Positions 1 to 7,549 of a stretch of DNA of 47,298 nucleotides are shown here, in pieces. The stretch covers positions 1 to 47,298 of the forward strand of contig JADLAK010000057.1 in NCBI GenBank assembly GCA_020848275.1, given 5' to 3'. The stretch comes from Planctomycetota bacterium. Lineage in GTDB: Bacteria; Planctomycetota; UBA8742; UBA2392. The translations under genes and the position numbers were made by a program. Positions within the stretch are counted from its first letter, which is position 1, and every line of letters begins with the position of its first letter. The notes beneath the pieces were generated by a model. It was not told the DNA's origin, did not search any database, and was given only the letters and a program-made list of their open reading frames with translations.

Positions 1-3
1 GAT

Positions 4-94
4 GCAGGCTTCCAGCCTGCGGGTAGCGCGGCCATCTTGGCCGCAATCGTCGCAGGCCTTTGGCCCGCGACTGCGGGCGAGACGCCCGCGCTAC
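4..94. repeat. Cluster of short perfect hairpins flanked by GTAG/CTAC
   Basis: At least three small palindromes sit in tandem. GCAGGCT pairs with AGCCTGC (4-10/14-20, loop TCC). GCGGCCA pairs with TGGCCGC (28-34/38-44, loop TCT), preceded by GTAG. GCGGGCG pairs with CGCCCGC (73-79/83-89, loop AGA), followed by CTAC. Stem sequences differ, but stem length, the 3-nt loop and the GTAG/CTAC flank recur. Similar units occur elsewhere in the window (9926, 17361, 31904, 45551). No coding frame here looks real. Confidence 0.75.
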
Positions 95-330
95 GAAAGG
101 CATTCGGCCAAACGGACCCACTACCCAATAAAGGGTCTGGGCACGTCGCTGCGGCTGGAAGGCGCGGCTACGCGTGCAATCCTTGTCGGCAAATTATTGC
201 CAAACGGGTCGCTTCAAGAACAAAGCGGTGCTTCGCGCCATGGCGGACAAGCCTGCGGCGAGCCAGCCTGGCCGACGAAGCCTTGGCGAAGTTGGGACCA
301 CCGCGCGACTTATCCGTGACAGCGGGAGTA
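95..330. other. Non-coding stretch, no gene seen
   Basis: Open frames cross this stretch on both strands, but their translations are arginine- and alanine-rich with no recognisable domain, start context or signal peptide. The bases 245-290 hold short repeat-like phrases such as AAGCCTTGGCGAAG, which look like remnants of an intergenic repeat. Nothing else can be supported. Confidence 0.6.
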
Positions 331-358
331 TTGACGCGATATAGGCTTACACTACACT
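331..358 (+). promoter_or_regulatory. Sigma-70-type promoter for the secreted protein at 463
   Basis: TTGACG (331-336) and TACACT (353-358) are separated by 16 nt. The -35 element matches the consensus at 5 of 6 positions. Transcription would start near 365 and leave a leader of about 100 nt before the ATG at 463. This is inferred from sequence only. Confidence 0.5.
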
Positions 359-462
359 TGCAGGCCACCCCCGCAGTATCGAATTGACTACGTCCCAGGC
401 CTTTGGCCGTGGAGCGTTTTGCGTTTGGTGCGGCGCATTTTCGCCGCGCACCCGGAGCGCCT

Positions 463-3400
463 ATGCGTTATGCCCCAAGGATTTTGGTGTGTCTTCTGTC
501 CATGTTGCTGGCCGTGACTGTCGCGCTTGCCCAGAAGTCCACGCGCGAAGTTGAGGCCGATGACGCCGCGGCGCTGGGCAAGCTTAAGGACGCGGGCGGC
601 CGTGAAAAGCACCAGGGCGCCGATCACCCCAACCAGGGCAACTCGTCGCCTGATCCCTACGGCGCCGAGAACTTCAAACTCTTCTCCGAGAAAAACGAAC
701 GCCGCCTCAACGACCCCCAGTGGCAGCTCAAGCTCGACCTCTACGATCCCAAGCGCATTGTCATCGAGTATCCCGACGGCAGCAGCGAAGAGTACTGGTA
801 TGTGCTGTTCCGCGTGATCAACGACAACATCCGCCGCAACTACACGACCACAGAGCCGAACATCAACCCCGACGGCGCGCGTGATCCCAAGCCCGTCGAT
901 ACCACCAAGAACGAAAACGAATATGAGGGCGTGCCCGTCGATACCACCATCGACATGGACGTGGTGACCTACACGCGCAACATCGACCGCTCGCCGTGGG
1001 ACGAGTCCGCCAACGGCATCGCTCCCGAAAAGCTGCGCAATATCAAGAAGACATATCGACCGGTCAGCGACCCCTACGTGCTGCAGCAGATCGCGATCAA
1101 AGAGGAACTCTACGAGTGGGTCCAGAACTCCGCCGGCATGCACGAACGCGTGGTGCTGGTTCACCCGATGTCCGACTTCCAGCGCCAGGCGGGCCTGGTG
1201 CACAAGCTTGAGGCGCCGGATTTCAGCGGCCCGCGCTGCCTGCCCATCCGCGTTGTGCGCAACGAAGGCGCGGTGCGCGCCGAGTTCGAGCGTTTTGTCG
1301 GCGTCTACGACGACAACAGCTTCGCCGGCTATTTCGGCAACGACGAACAGGCGCCTGAAGGCGTGCGCGTGGTCAAAGAAGCCACCGACCCGATGTGGGG
1401 CAACCTGACCAAGCGCCGTTACGCCGCCAACGACTGCGTTGACCGCTTCGGCCGCATCCTGCAGACCAACGACCCCGGCTACCTCAACGCGCGCGTCTCC
1501 GGAGGCGAGGAGGGCTCGGCCAGATATGGCGTGCTCAAGGCCGACAACCCGCTGGTGGGCAAGCCCGCGCAGATTCCGCATGTGCGCCAGTACCGTGCGG
1601 CAAGCGGCGACAAGCCGGCTGACAAGGTGCTGTTTGGCTTTGACACCAAGGTCCCGGTGCCGGGCCACGTGGAAGATTTCTACATCATCAACGGCAAGGT
1701 CATCAACGCGGCGAGCACCTACCGCACGGCGACAGAAAACGTCAGCCTGTGGGGCGTTGCTGGCTCGGTTGACGTGACCGACGACCTGACGCAGTTTGGC
1801 GGCAAGGTTGCCGGCAAGCCCGTCAAGATGGTCGACCACCTCGGCCGCGCGATCAAACGCTACATGGTCACCTACCAGGTCGGCGACGTCGTCACCAAGG
1901 CTGAATGGGACATCTGGAGCAAACGCCTGGGCAAGGGCCTGCTGGCGCGCTTTGGCAACCCGACCAACATCGCCGACCGCCCGCTGACGGCAAATGACCC
2001 GTTGGTCGGCCTGCCCAAGATCAAGATGGGCAAGGCTATCGGCAACGCCGACGACCTCGCCGCCGAAATCATCACGCGCGGCGTTGAATCCGGCGACCGC
2101 GACAAGATCACCGGCGCGCCGCTGCTCAAGAAAGTCGAGAACTTCACGACCGGCCGCGGCTACGACCCAAAGAAGATCACGCCTGACCATTTCATGCGCG
2201 ACCCCGACGGCACTTTCACGACGCACCGCAAAGCGCCGCTGCCCGAGGGCCACGGCCTGAACGCCGGCGAGGAATACATCTATGCCCCGCTTGGCAGTGC
2301 CGAGGCCGACGCCATTGCTATCCCGTTCTTCGACAGGCTCGACAAGTTCGGCGCCTGGGAGGATTACCGCGACCCGATCAGCGGTTCGCGCGTGCCGCTG
2401 ACCGACGAGCAGGGTGAGATCGTCCGCGACGAGTTCGACCAGATTCTCTACCTGAAGGAATACGAGTACGAGTACGTCTACATGTACGAGTACGAGCCCG
2501 TCGACGAAACCGACGCCGGCTTCAAGGGCGAATACGGCATGGACCGCGACCGCCTGAAGAAGAGCGTGGTTGAGAAGATGAAGTTTCTGGGCGACGTGCC
2601 GATCGGCCCGCTGCGCCAGGTGATCGTCGAGAAGCGCGACGTCACGGGCCCCAAGGCCATCAAGTATCACGGCCGCGTCCTTGAGGACGGCACGCAGGAA
2701 TGGATTAACGAAACAGCTTTCGCCGCGAAGTCGGAAGATGACAGGAAGGCCTACACGCTTAAGGACATCCGCATCGAAATCGTAACAGAGCAGGAAGAGC
2801 AGGAGATCGGCATTTATGTCGAGGGTGACAAGCGCTACGACTCGACCAAGCACACGCTGCGCGACGAAAAACTGCCGGTGGGTGTGTCGGTGCGCGCCAG
2901 CAACCCCAGCAACGAAACCGAAAAAATCCTCACCTACCTTGAGAAGGTGCGTGACGAAATCGTCGCTGGCGGCGACCCGCGTAACGCCACGCCGATGAAG
3001 GAAGAAGACTTCACTCGCGAGATGGTCAAGGAGGGCGAGAACGAAGTTGAGAAGTCCGCGCCCGACAACAACAGCCTCAACCCCATCAAGCAGGTTTATC
3101 GCCGCTGGACGGTGCCGCCGCCGCTGGTTTACAAGAACAATTCGCCCAAGCCCGGCGAAGGCGACTGGACGGTGCTGACGCGCTTGTCCGAGGCTTATGG
3201 CCCCGCCCGCCGCATGGACGGCGCCGACGCCCCGCGCTTCCTGACGCGCTACATCTCCGAGATGTGGGGCGTGTTCGTGTTCAAGAATGTCGATCGCGAT
3301 TGGGACTACATGAATGTCGTGGTGCGCGGCTTGCGCGGCTACGTTGGCCATGCGGGCCTCAAGCCCGATACCCAGACGACCTCGCTGCCCAGCCACAAAG

Positions 3401-3627
3401 ACACCGTCGTTGAGCCCGGCAAACAGCCCGACCCGGTGAACAAGGCGTTCTTCAACACGCGCCTGAACGCCGAGAATTGGCTCTACCGCGTGCGCTTTGA
3501 GCGCCTGGGTGACGGCCTCGAAGCCTATCGCGACCTGATCCGGCGTCAGCAGACGTACTGGTACATTGAGGACCCCGCCGCACCGGGCACCTATAAAATG
3601 GGTGACGGCAAGGACGTCGACGGTTAG
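463..3627 (+). CDS. Large secreted protein of unknown function
   Basis: I do not recognise the family. The ATG at 463 is preferred over the upstream in-frame 403 because GGAG lies 5 nt before it and it opens a clear signal peptide (positively charged start, hydrophobic core CLLSMLLAVTVALA, then Q). The mature protein, about 1030 aa, is hydrophilic and rich in charged and aromatic residues. It has no membrane segment and no recognisable catalytic motif. A segment near residue 110 (EEYWYVLFRVIND) looks like a beta-strand-rich envelope module. Around residues 665-679 there is an alternating Tyr/Glu run (EYEYEYVYMYEYE). It is probably an exported structural or binding protein. A long antisense frame covers the same span but has shadow-type composition. 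Confidence in the gene is high; confidence in any function is low. Confidence 0.85.
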   Translation: MRYAPRILVCLLSMLLAVTVALAQKSTREVEADDAAALGKLKDAGGREKHQGADHPNQGNSSPDPYGAENFKLFSEKNERRLNDPQWQLKLDLYDPKRIVIEYPDGSSEEYWYVLFRVINDNIRRNYTTTEPNINPDGARDPKPVDTTKNENEYEGVPVDTTIDMDVVTYTRNIDRSPWDESANGIAPEKLRNIKKTYRPVSDPYVLQQIAIKEELYEWVQNSAGMHERVVLVHPMSDFQRQAGLVHKLEAPDFSGPRCLPIRVVRNEGAVRAEFERFVGVYDDNSFAGYFGNDEQAPEGVRVVKEATDPMWGNLTKRRYAANDCVDRFGRILQTNDPGYLNARVSGGEEGSARYGVLKADNPLVGKPAQIPHVRQYRAASGDKPADKVLFGFDTKVPVPGHVEDFYIINGKVINAASTYRTATENVSLWGVAGSVDVTDDLTQFGGKVAGKPVKMVDHLGRAIKRYMVTYQVGDVVTKAEWDIWSKRLGKGLLARFGNPTNIADRPLTANDPLVGLPKIKMGKAIGNADDLAAEIITRGVESGDRDKITGAPLLKKVENFTTGRGYDPKKITPDHFMRDPDGTFTTHRKAPLPEGHGLNAGEEYIYAPLGSAEADAIAIPFFDRLDKFGAWEDYRDPISGSRVPLTDEQGEIVRDEFDQILYLKEYEYEYVYMYEYEPVDETDAGFKGEYGMDRDRLKKSVVEKMKFLGDVPIGPLRQVIVEKRDVTGPKAIKYHGRVLEDGTQEWINETAFAAKSEDDRKAYTLKDIRIEIVTEQEEQEIGIYVEGDKRYDSTKHTLRDEKLPVGVSVRASNPSNETEKILTYLEKVRDEIVAGGDPRNATPMKEEDFTREMVKEGENEVEKSAPDNNSLNPIKQVYRRWTVPPPLVYKNNSPKPGEGDWTVLTRLSEAYGPARRMDGADAPRFLTRYISEMWGVFVFKNVDRDWDYMNVVVRGLRGYVGHAGLKPDTQTTSLPSHKDTVVEPGKQPDPVNKAFFNTRLNAENWLYRVRFERLGDGLEAYRDLIRRQQTYWYIEDPAAPGTYKMGDGKDVDG

Positions 3628-3647
3628 GGCCCGTGAGCGAAACGAGT

Positions 3648-3676
3648 GGGCGAGCTTCGGCTCGCCCTTCCCGTTT
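3648..3676 (+). terminator. UUCG-tetraloop terminator
   Basis: GGGCGAGC (3648-3655) pairs perfectly with GCTCGCCC (3660-3667) around a TTCG loop, 20 nt after the stop codon. The tail TTCCCGTTT is only weakly T-rich. Confidence 0.6.
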
Positions 3677-3933
3677 AAAGGGATGGCCACCCTTCTCGTT
3701 TAAGGTGCTGAAGCCGCCCGCGCTGGGCATTTTTTACACGGCGGCCAAAACTGCACACTTCGTTGATAACACTGGTGATATGCAGGTTTGCAAAACCCCG
3801 CGAGTGTTTTGCTGGCAACCAACCATCCATATTTGCGCTGCCGCACGCGCAATTTATCCACAGGAACTCTGCCGCTGATTCTGTGTTTCAAATTCGCCCT
3901 CACGACCAAGCCGTCGCCAAGCGGCGACGAAAC
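3668..3933. other. Intergenic region with a perfect DnaA-box match
   Basis: About 400 bp separate the two large genes. The region contains TTATCCACA on the + strand at 3854-3862, an exact match to the DnaA-box consensus. A near match, TTATCCACC, lies on the - strand at 3958-3966. A hairpin pairs GCAAAAC (3790-3796) with GTTTTGC (3806-3812). There is no cluster of boxes and no dnaA, dnaN or gidA nearby, so I do not call an origin. No credible gene is visible. Confidence 0.45.
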
Positions 3934-3949
3934 TGGCACGGCCTCTGCC
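3934..3949 (+). promoter_or_regulatory. Candidate sigma-54 (-24/-12) promoter
   Basis: TGGCACGGCCTCTGCC has the seven-base -24 element TGGCACG intact and exactly 10 nt between the GG and GC dinucleotides that define sigma-54 promoters. The -12 element (CTGCC) departs from TTGCW. It lies 80 bp before the FHA-CAP gene. Two sigma-54 activators with intact GAFTGA loops are encoded in this window, which makes the call plausible. Confidence 0.4.
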
Positions 3950-4029
3950 ATATATGGGGTGGATAAAAGGCTTTACAGGTTGAACTTAGACCTGCCCCCG
4001 ATGCCGTATCCAAAGTTGCCGGAGCCCTG

Positions 4030-6807
4030 ATGAAACTCGAAATCATTCAAGGTGATCAACGCCGCGAGTTTGTCCCACCGTCAGACATGCAGGTGATTAC
4101 GGTGGGCCGTGGCAACACCAACGACCTGGCGCTCGAAGAAAAGGGCGCGTCGCGCAAGCAGTTCACGCTTGAGCGCACCGCGGAGGGCTGGAAGGTCGTC
4201 GATCAGCTCTCGTCCAATGGCACGACCCTCAATGGCGAAAAAGTCAACTTCGCCTTCTTAAAGGAAGGCGACCAGATTCGCGTCGGCCAGACCGTCATCA
4301 AAGTTCACGGCATCGGCCCGTCCAAACCCGCCGCTGCCCCCAAGGCCTCCCCGTCAGGCCGCACGGCGCAGCCTATTTCGGCGCGCGTGCCGGTGCCGCG
4401 TCCGGCGCAGGCTGAACTTCATGCGAGCAAGGGCGCGCCGGTGCTCGCGCTGCTGGGTGTTGTCGTGGCGCTTGCCATGGTTGGCGGCGTAATCTGGTTT
4501 GTCACGTCGGGCAAAGGCAGCAGTTCAACTGCGCCGGAAAACAATTCCGTCGCCCAGCAGCCCAAACGCGTCGCCGAGCTCACCGAGGCCGACCGCAAAC
4601 TGATTGGCGATGCCACCGCCATAGCCTCAGGCGATGCGACGACGGCCGAAAAGCTTGCTGAACTTGACCGCTTCCGCCAAAAACTTGGCGAGCGCGGCAG
4701 CGTGGTCGGGTCTCGCGTCGACGAAATTCGCGCGCAGCTCAACAGCCGCCTCGAGCGCGAACTCGAAACCTACGTCAACGCCGAACTTGCGTCAGCCAAG
4801 GCCAAGGAAGACCTGGGTGATTTCCGCGCCGCCATTGGCGTGCTTGACAAGCTCAACGCGCACCTGGGCATCGAGGGCGTAATCAAGGCAGCCGCAGTGG
4901 CCAAGGGCCTGCGCGGCAAGGCCGAGGACGCGCAAACGGGCCTGGTGCAGCGCAACGAGGAATTCATCGCCGGGACCTGGACGGAGGCCGACAAGCTTGT
5001 CGCCGAAAAGAAGCACGAAGACGCGATCACCCTAGTCGAAGACATGCTGCGCCGCGCGTTCTTCAAGCCCGGCGACCGCGGCCTGCACGACATGAAGCTT
5101 GAGGACATTCGTACCGCCAAGCGCGCGGGCACGCAGCCCGAGGTCGTGGACCCCACGATCAAGCCTAAAATCCTCGAGGGCGTGAAGGGTCCCAAGCCCG
5201 GGAAGTTCCCCGGCGCCAACCCCCTGCTGCCCAAGGGCGACGAGAGTGAAAAGGAACTGATCGACGCGCTGCGGGCCGCCACCATCGAGGCCGTCAACAA
5301 GAAGCAACTCACCAGCGACAAAGTCAGCTATCAGGGCGACATCGCCACGGCCAAGTCCGCCGACAAGGACAAGCTCACGCTCAACGGCGTGCGTATCAGC
5401 AAGGGACTCGACGGCAAGCCCGAAGAGGTGCCCTACACCAAGTCGGTCGCCTGGAGCAAACTTGACGCCAGGGACATGCTGGTGCTGTTCGACGCCACGC
5501 CCAAGAACCAGTCGACGCAATACTTCGCCGTCGTGGTTTTCCTCTTCAACAACGGCATGGGCGACGAGGCCAGCAAACGCGCCTTTGAGCTTTATCAGCG
5601 CGATAACCAGATGAAGGATGCGCTGGACAACCTGGTCGCCACCAAGCGCAAAATCCGGATACCTGAGGGCGGCTTTGTCGAATACGACGGACGCTTCGTC
5701 ACGCCCGAGGAAAAAGAAAGCGGCGCGTTCAACCGAGTGCTGCGTGACGTGCTGGCGCGCTTCGAAAAGGGCCTCACCAGCAAGGACAAACGCAAGCGTG
5801 AAGATGCCGACGCCGCATTTGCCGAGATGCTCAAGCTTGGCGAGCGCGCTATTGAGCCCGGCGTCAAGATCATGAACGAAATCCGCGAGCGCGAGGTCAG
5901 GAAGCTCGAGGAAGCTTCGGGCATGGTGGCGGCGGACGACGCCAAGCTGCGCACGCTCAAGGATGAACTCGAAAAGCGCCGCGCATATGCGCTCGAGCTC
6001 ATCATGGATGACGTGAAGTATCCCTACCCGTACCTGCCGGAGCCCAAGAAGTCCGAAGTCCAGGCCGAGGTCGACAGCCGCGTGGCGTCGCTGCGCGAAA
6101 TCTGGGACGACCCGCTCAGCTTCAAGGGCACGGCGACGGGCGATGTTGACGCGGTGGTCGAGGGCATCCAGATTCTCGTCAAGCGCATGGACCAGCTTGA
6201 CCGCGACCGCAAGTATCACGCGGTGACACCCGAGGAAGACCTGGTGTACTTGCGTGAGATCGTCGGCAAGGCCCTTTCAATCCAGAACTACGCGCCCAAG
6301 GGCGACAGCAAGGCCAAGCAGTTGCTGGCCATGAACGCCGAGATCATGCGCTACAACGAAGATTTCCCTGTCGGCGACGGCCATGCGGACGCGGATTGCC
6401 GCGCGCAGGTCAAGGTGACCAATCGCTACCGCATCATGTTTGGCCGCCACGCACTGAAGATCAACGACAAGTTGTTCTGGGCGGCCAAGCACCACAGCAA
6501 GTACCAGGTGACCAACAACGGCGGCGAAATCGCGCACGACATCCCCGGCGAGCCCAAGGGCGTCGACCCGTGGACGCGCATGCGCACCGAGGGCTACAAC
6601 GCCGGCGGCAGCGAGAACATCCACGGCGGCGTCGACAGCACCGCCGAGGAAGCGCATTACGGCTGGTGCCACAGCTCGGGCCACCATCGCAACATCCTGT
6701 CGTCGAGTTGGTTCGTCCTGGGCGTTGGGCACTACAAAGTCTGGACGCAGGTTTTCGGTTCTGAGGACGAAGGCGACGGAAACTCGGAGAGCAAGAAGGG
6801 GCTTTAA
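4030..6807 (+). CDS. FHA domain - transmembrane - CAP (SCP/PR-1) domain protein
   Basis: This 925-aa protein has three parts. Residues 1-90 form an FHA domain (VGRGNTNDLAL, then GASRKQ, then SSNGTTLNGE), the fold that binds phosphothreonine peptides. The usual SRxH motif reads SRKQ here. Residues about 138-158 are one hydrophobic helix (VLALLGVVVALAMVGGVIWF). A long charged helical region follows. Residues about 780-915 are a CAP domain with AAKHHS, SENI, AEEAHYGW and GHHRNIL, so the family's His/Glu cluster is present. The topology predicts a cytoplasmic FHA and an outer CAP domain, which suggests transmembrane signalling or envelope sensing. GGAG lies 5 nt before the ATG. A candidate sigma-54 promoter is upstream and two hairpins follow. 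The domain calls are firm; the function is inferred. Confidence 0.88.
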   Translation: MKLEIIQGDQRREFVPPSDMQVITVGRGNTNDLALEEKGASRKQFTLERTAEGWKVVDQLSSNGTTLNGEKVNFAFLKEGDQIRVGQTVIKVHGIGPSKPAAAPKASPSGRTAQPISARVPVPRPAQAELHASKGAPVLALLGVVVALAMVGGVIWFVTSGKGSSSTAPENNSVAQQPKRVAELTEADRKLIGDATAIASGDATTAEKLAELDRFRQKLGERGSVVGSRVDEIRAQLNSRLERELETYVNAELASAKAKEDLGDFRAAIGVLDKLNAHLGIEGVIKAAAVAKGLRGKAEDAQTGLVQRNEEFIAGTWTEADKLVAEKKHEDAITLVEDMLRRAFFKPGDRGLHDMKLEDIRTAKRAGTQPEVVDPTIKPKILEGVKGPKPGKFPGANPLLPKGDESEKELIDALRAATIEAVNKKQLTSDKVSYQGDIATAKSADKDKLTLNGVRISKGLDGKPEEVPYTKSVAWSKLDARDMLVLFDATPKNQSTQYFAVVVFLFNNGMGDEASKRAFELYQRDNQMKDALDNLVATKRKIRIPEGGFVEYDGRFVTPEEKESGAFNRVLRDVLARFEKGLTSKDKRKREDADAAFAEMLKLGERAIEPGVKIMNEIREREVRKLEEASGMVAADDAKLRTLKDELEKRRAYALELIMDDVKYPYPYLPEPKKSEVQAEVDSRVASLREIWDDPLSFKGTATGDVDAVVEGIQILVKRMDQLDRDRKYHAVTPEEDLVYLREIVGKALSIQNYAPKGDSKAKQLLAMNAEIMRYNEDFPVGDGHADADCRAQVKVTNRYRIMFGRHALKINDKLFWAAKHHSKYQVTNNGGEIAHDIPGEPKGVDPWTRMRTEGYNAGGSENIHGGVDSTAEEAHYGWCHSSGHHRNILSSSWFVLGVGHYKVWTQVFGSEDEGDGNSESKKGL

Positions 6808-6831
6808 GAGCTTCTTGGGGGAGGCCAGGAG

Positions 6832-6870
6832 TGGAGAAGCGCGCGAATACCAAGGCCGCGCGCTTCTCCA
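6832..6870 (+). terminator. Long GC-rich hairpin after the FHA-CAP gene
   Basis: A perfect 14-bp stem pairs TGGAGAAGCGCGCG (6832-6845) with its complement at 6857-6870 around an 11-nt loop. No T-tract follows, so it may be a pause or RNA-stability element rather than an intrinsic terminator. Confidence 0.45.
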
Positions 6871-6968
6871 GCCCTGCCCCCGGAATTCGCCGCGTCGGTG
6901 AAGAGGCCCTCCCCTTCACCACGCGGCTGCTGCCGGACGGATAACTTTGATGGGCGCGCGGTAATGAC

Positions 6969-7000
6969 GGGCCGGTTCGAAAGAGCCGGCCCCGTTATTT
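6969..7000 (+). terminator. GNRA-loop intrinsic terminator
   Basis: GGGCCGGTTC (6969-6978) pairs with GAGCCGGCCC (6983-6992) around a GAAA loop, with a single G-U pair, followed by CGTTATTT. It lies about 160 bp after the FHA-CAP stop and before the next gene. Confidence 0.6.
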
Positions 7001-7092
7001 AACATCGTGTTCCTGCGGCGAGCCTCTGAACCCGCGGTCGCAAAATGCGGGGGCCACTGGTTATTGCGCCGATTTGTGGCCATACTGTGGCC

Positions 7093-7371
7093 ATGTCGAC
7101 CGGCGAAAATCCCCAGCTTCCTGCCCTTGACCAGAAGGCGCTGGACAAGATGACCCAGCGTTATGCCAAGCCGGGAGCGTCAGGCGCCGAGACCGCGCGC
7201 CTGTTGATGGAGCGCTACACGCGCAAGCGCCAGCTCATGCAGGATTTTGAAAACCTGCTGCGCGCCCAGGCCGGCGAAGTAGACAATGCCGAGTTGCAAA
7301 AACTGCGCGACGCCGGCCTCACCGATGCCGAAATCGACGGCATGATCCAGCGTTATCACGCCAACCCTTAG
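7093..7371 (+). CDS. Small helical protein of unknown function
   Basis: The frame opens at 7045, but the hydrophilic protein beginning MSTGENPQ at 7093 is the likelier product (92 aa). The 16 codons before it read like untranslated leader. The sequence is strongly helical and charged (TARLLMERYTRKRQLMQDFENLLRAQ) and ends with a small helical motif, LTDAEIDGMIQRYHANP. There is no signal peptide or membrane segment. No clear Shine-Dalgarno precedes it. It stands alone between two terminator-like hairpins. I do not recognise the family. The coding call rests on amino-acid composition and isolation rather than homology. Confidence 0.6.
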   Translation: MSTGENPQLPALDQKALDKMTQRYAKPGASGAETARLLMERYTRKRQLMQDFENLLRAQAGEVDNAELQKLRDAGLTDAEIDGMIQRYHANP

Positions 7372-7398
7372 TGGTGGTCATTGCGTACCCAATTTGCT

Positions 7399-7443
7399 CG
7401 CAAACGAGCCGCCGAGGCTCGTTCGCGGGCGGTAAACTTTTTT
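7399..7443 (+). terminator. Hairpin with downstream T-run
   Basis: CGCAAACGAGCC (7399-7410) pairs with GGCTCGTTCGCG (7416-7427) with one mismatch. A run of six T lies at about 7438-7443. It probably ends the small gene at 7093. Confidence 0.45.
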
Positions 7444-7487
7444 CGGCCTTGTCGGAATCAACGTGGGATTGAAAACATCAATCACGC

Positions 7488-7493
7488 TATAAT
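7488..7493 (+). promoter_or_regulatory. -10 element (TATAAT)
   Basis: A perfect TATAAT lies 56 nt before the ATG at 7550. No good -35 element is present at 16-18 nt spacing, so this is a partial promoter call. Confidence 0.4.
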
Positions 7494-7549
7494 GCAGTTA
7501 GCGGACACTACGGGAGGGCGACGTGCGATATTGAGTTGGAGGACGAGAC

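Noticed and set aside
2..387. Open frames at the window start
   Set aside because: They run through a cluster of hairpin repeats, and the translations are Arg/Ala-rich with no recognisable features.
388..3690. 1100-codon open frame on the minus strand
   Set aside because: It lies opposite the secreted-protein gene and has the Val/Ala/His/Asp-rich look of an antisense shadow in GC-rich DNA. The plus-strand product has a signal peptide and an SD site.
3854..3966. Chromosome origin
   Set aside because: Only one exact and one near DnaA box, and none of the genes that usually neighbour oriC.
5032..6219. 395-codon minus-strand frame inside the FHA-CAP gene
   Set aside because: No domain or start context, and composition is typical of an antisense frame.
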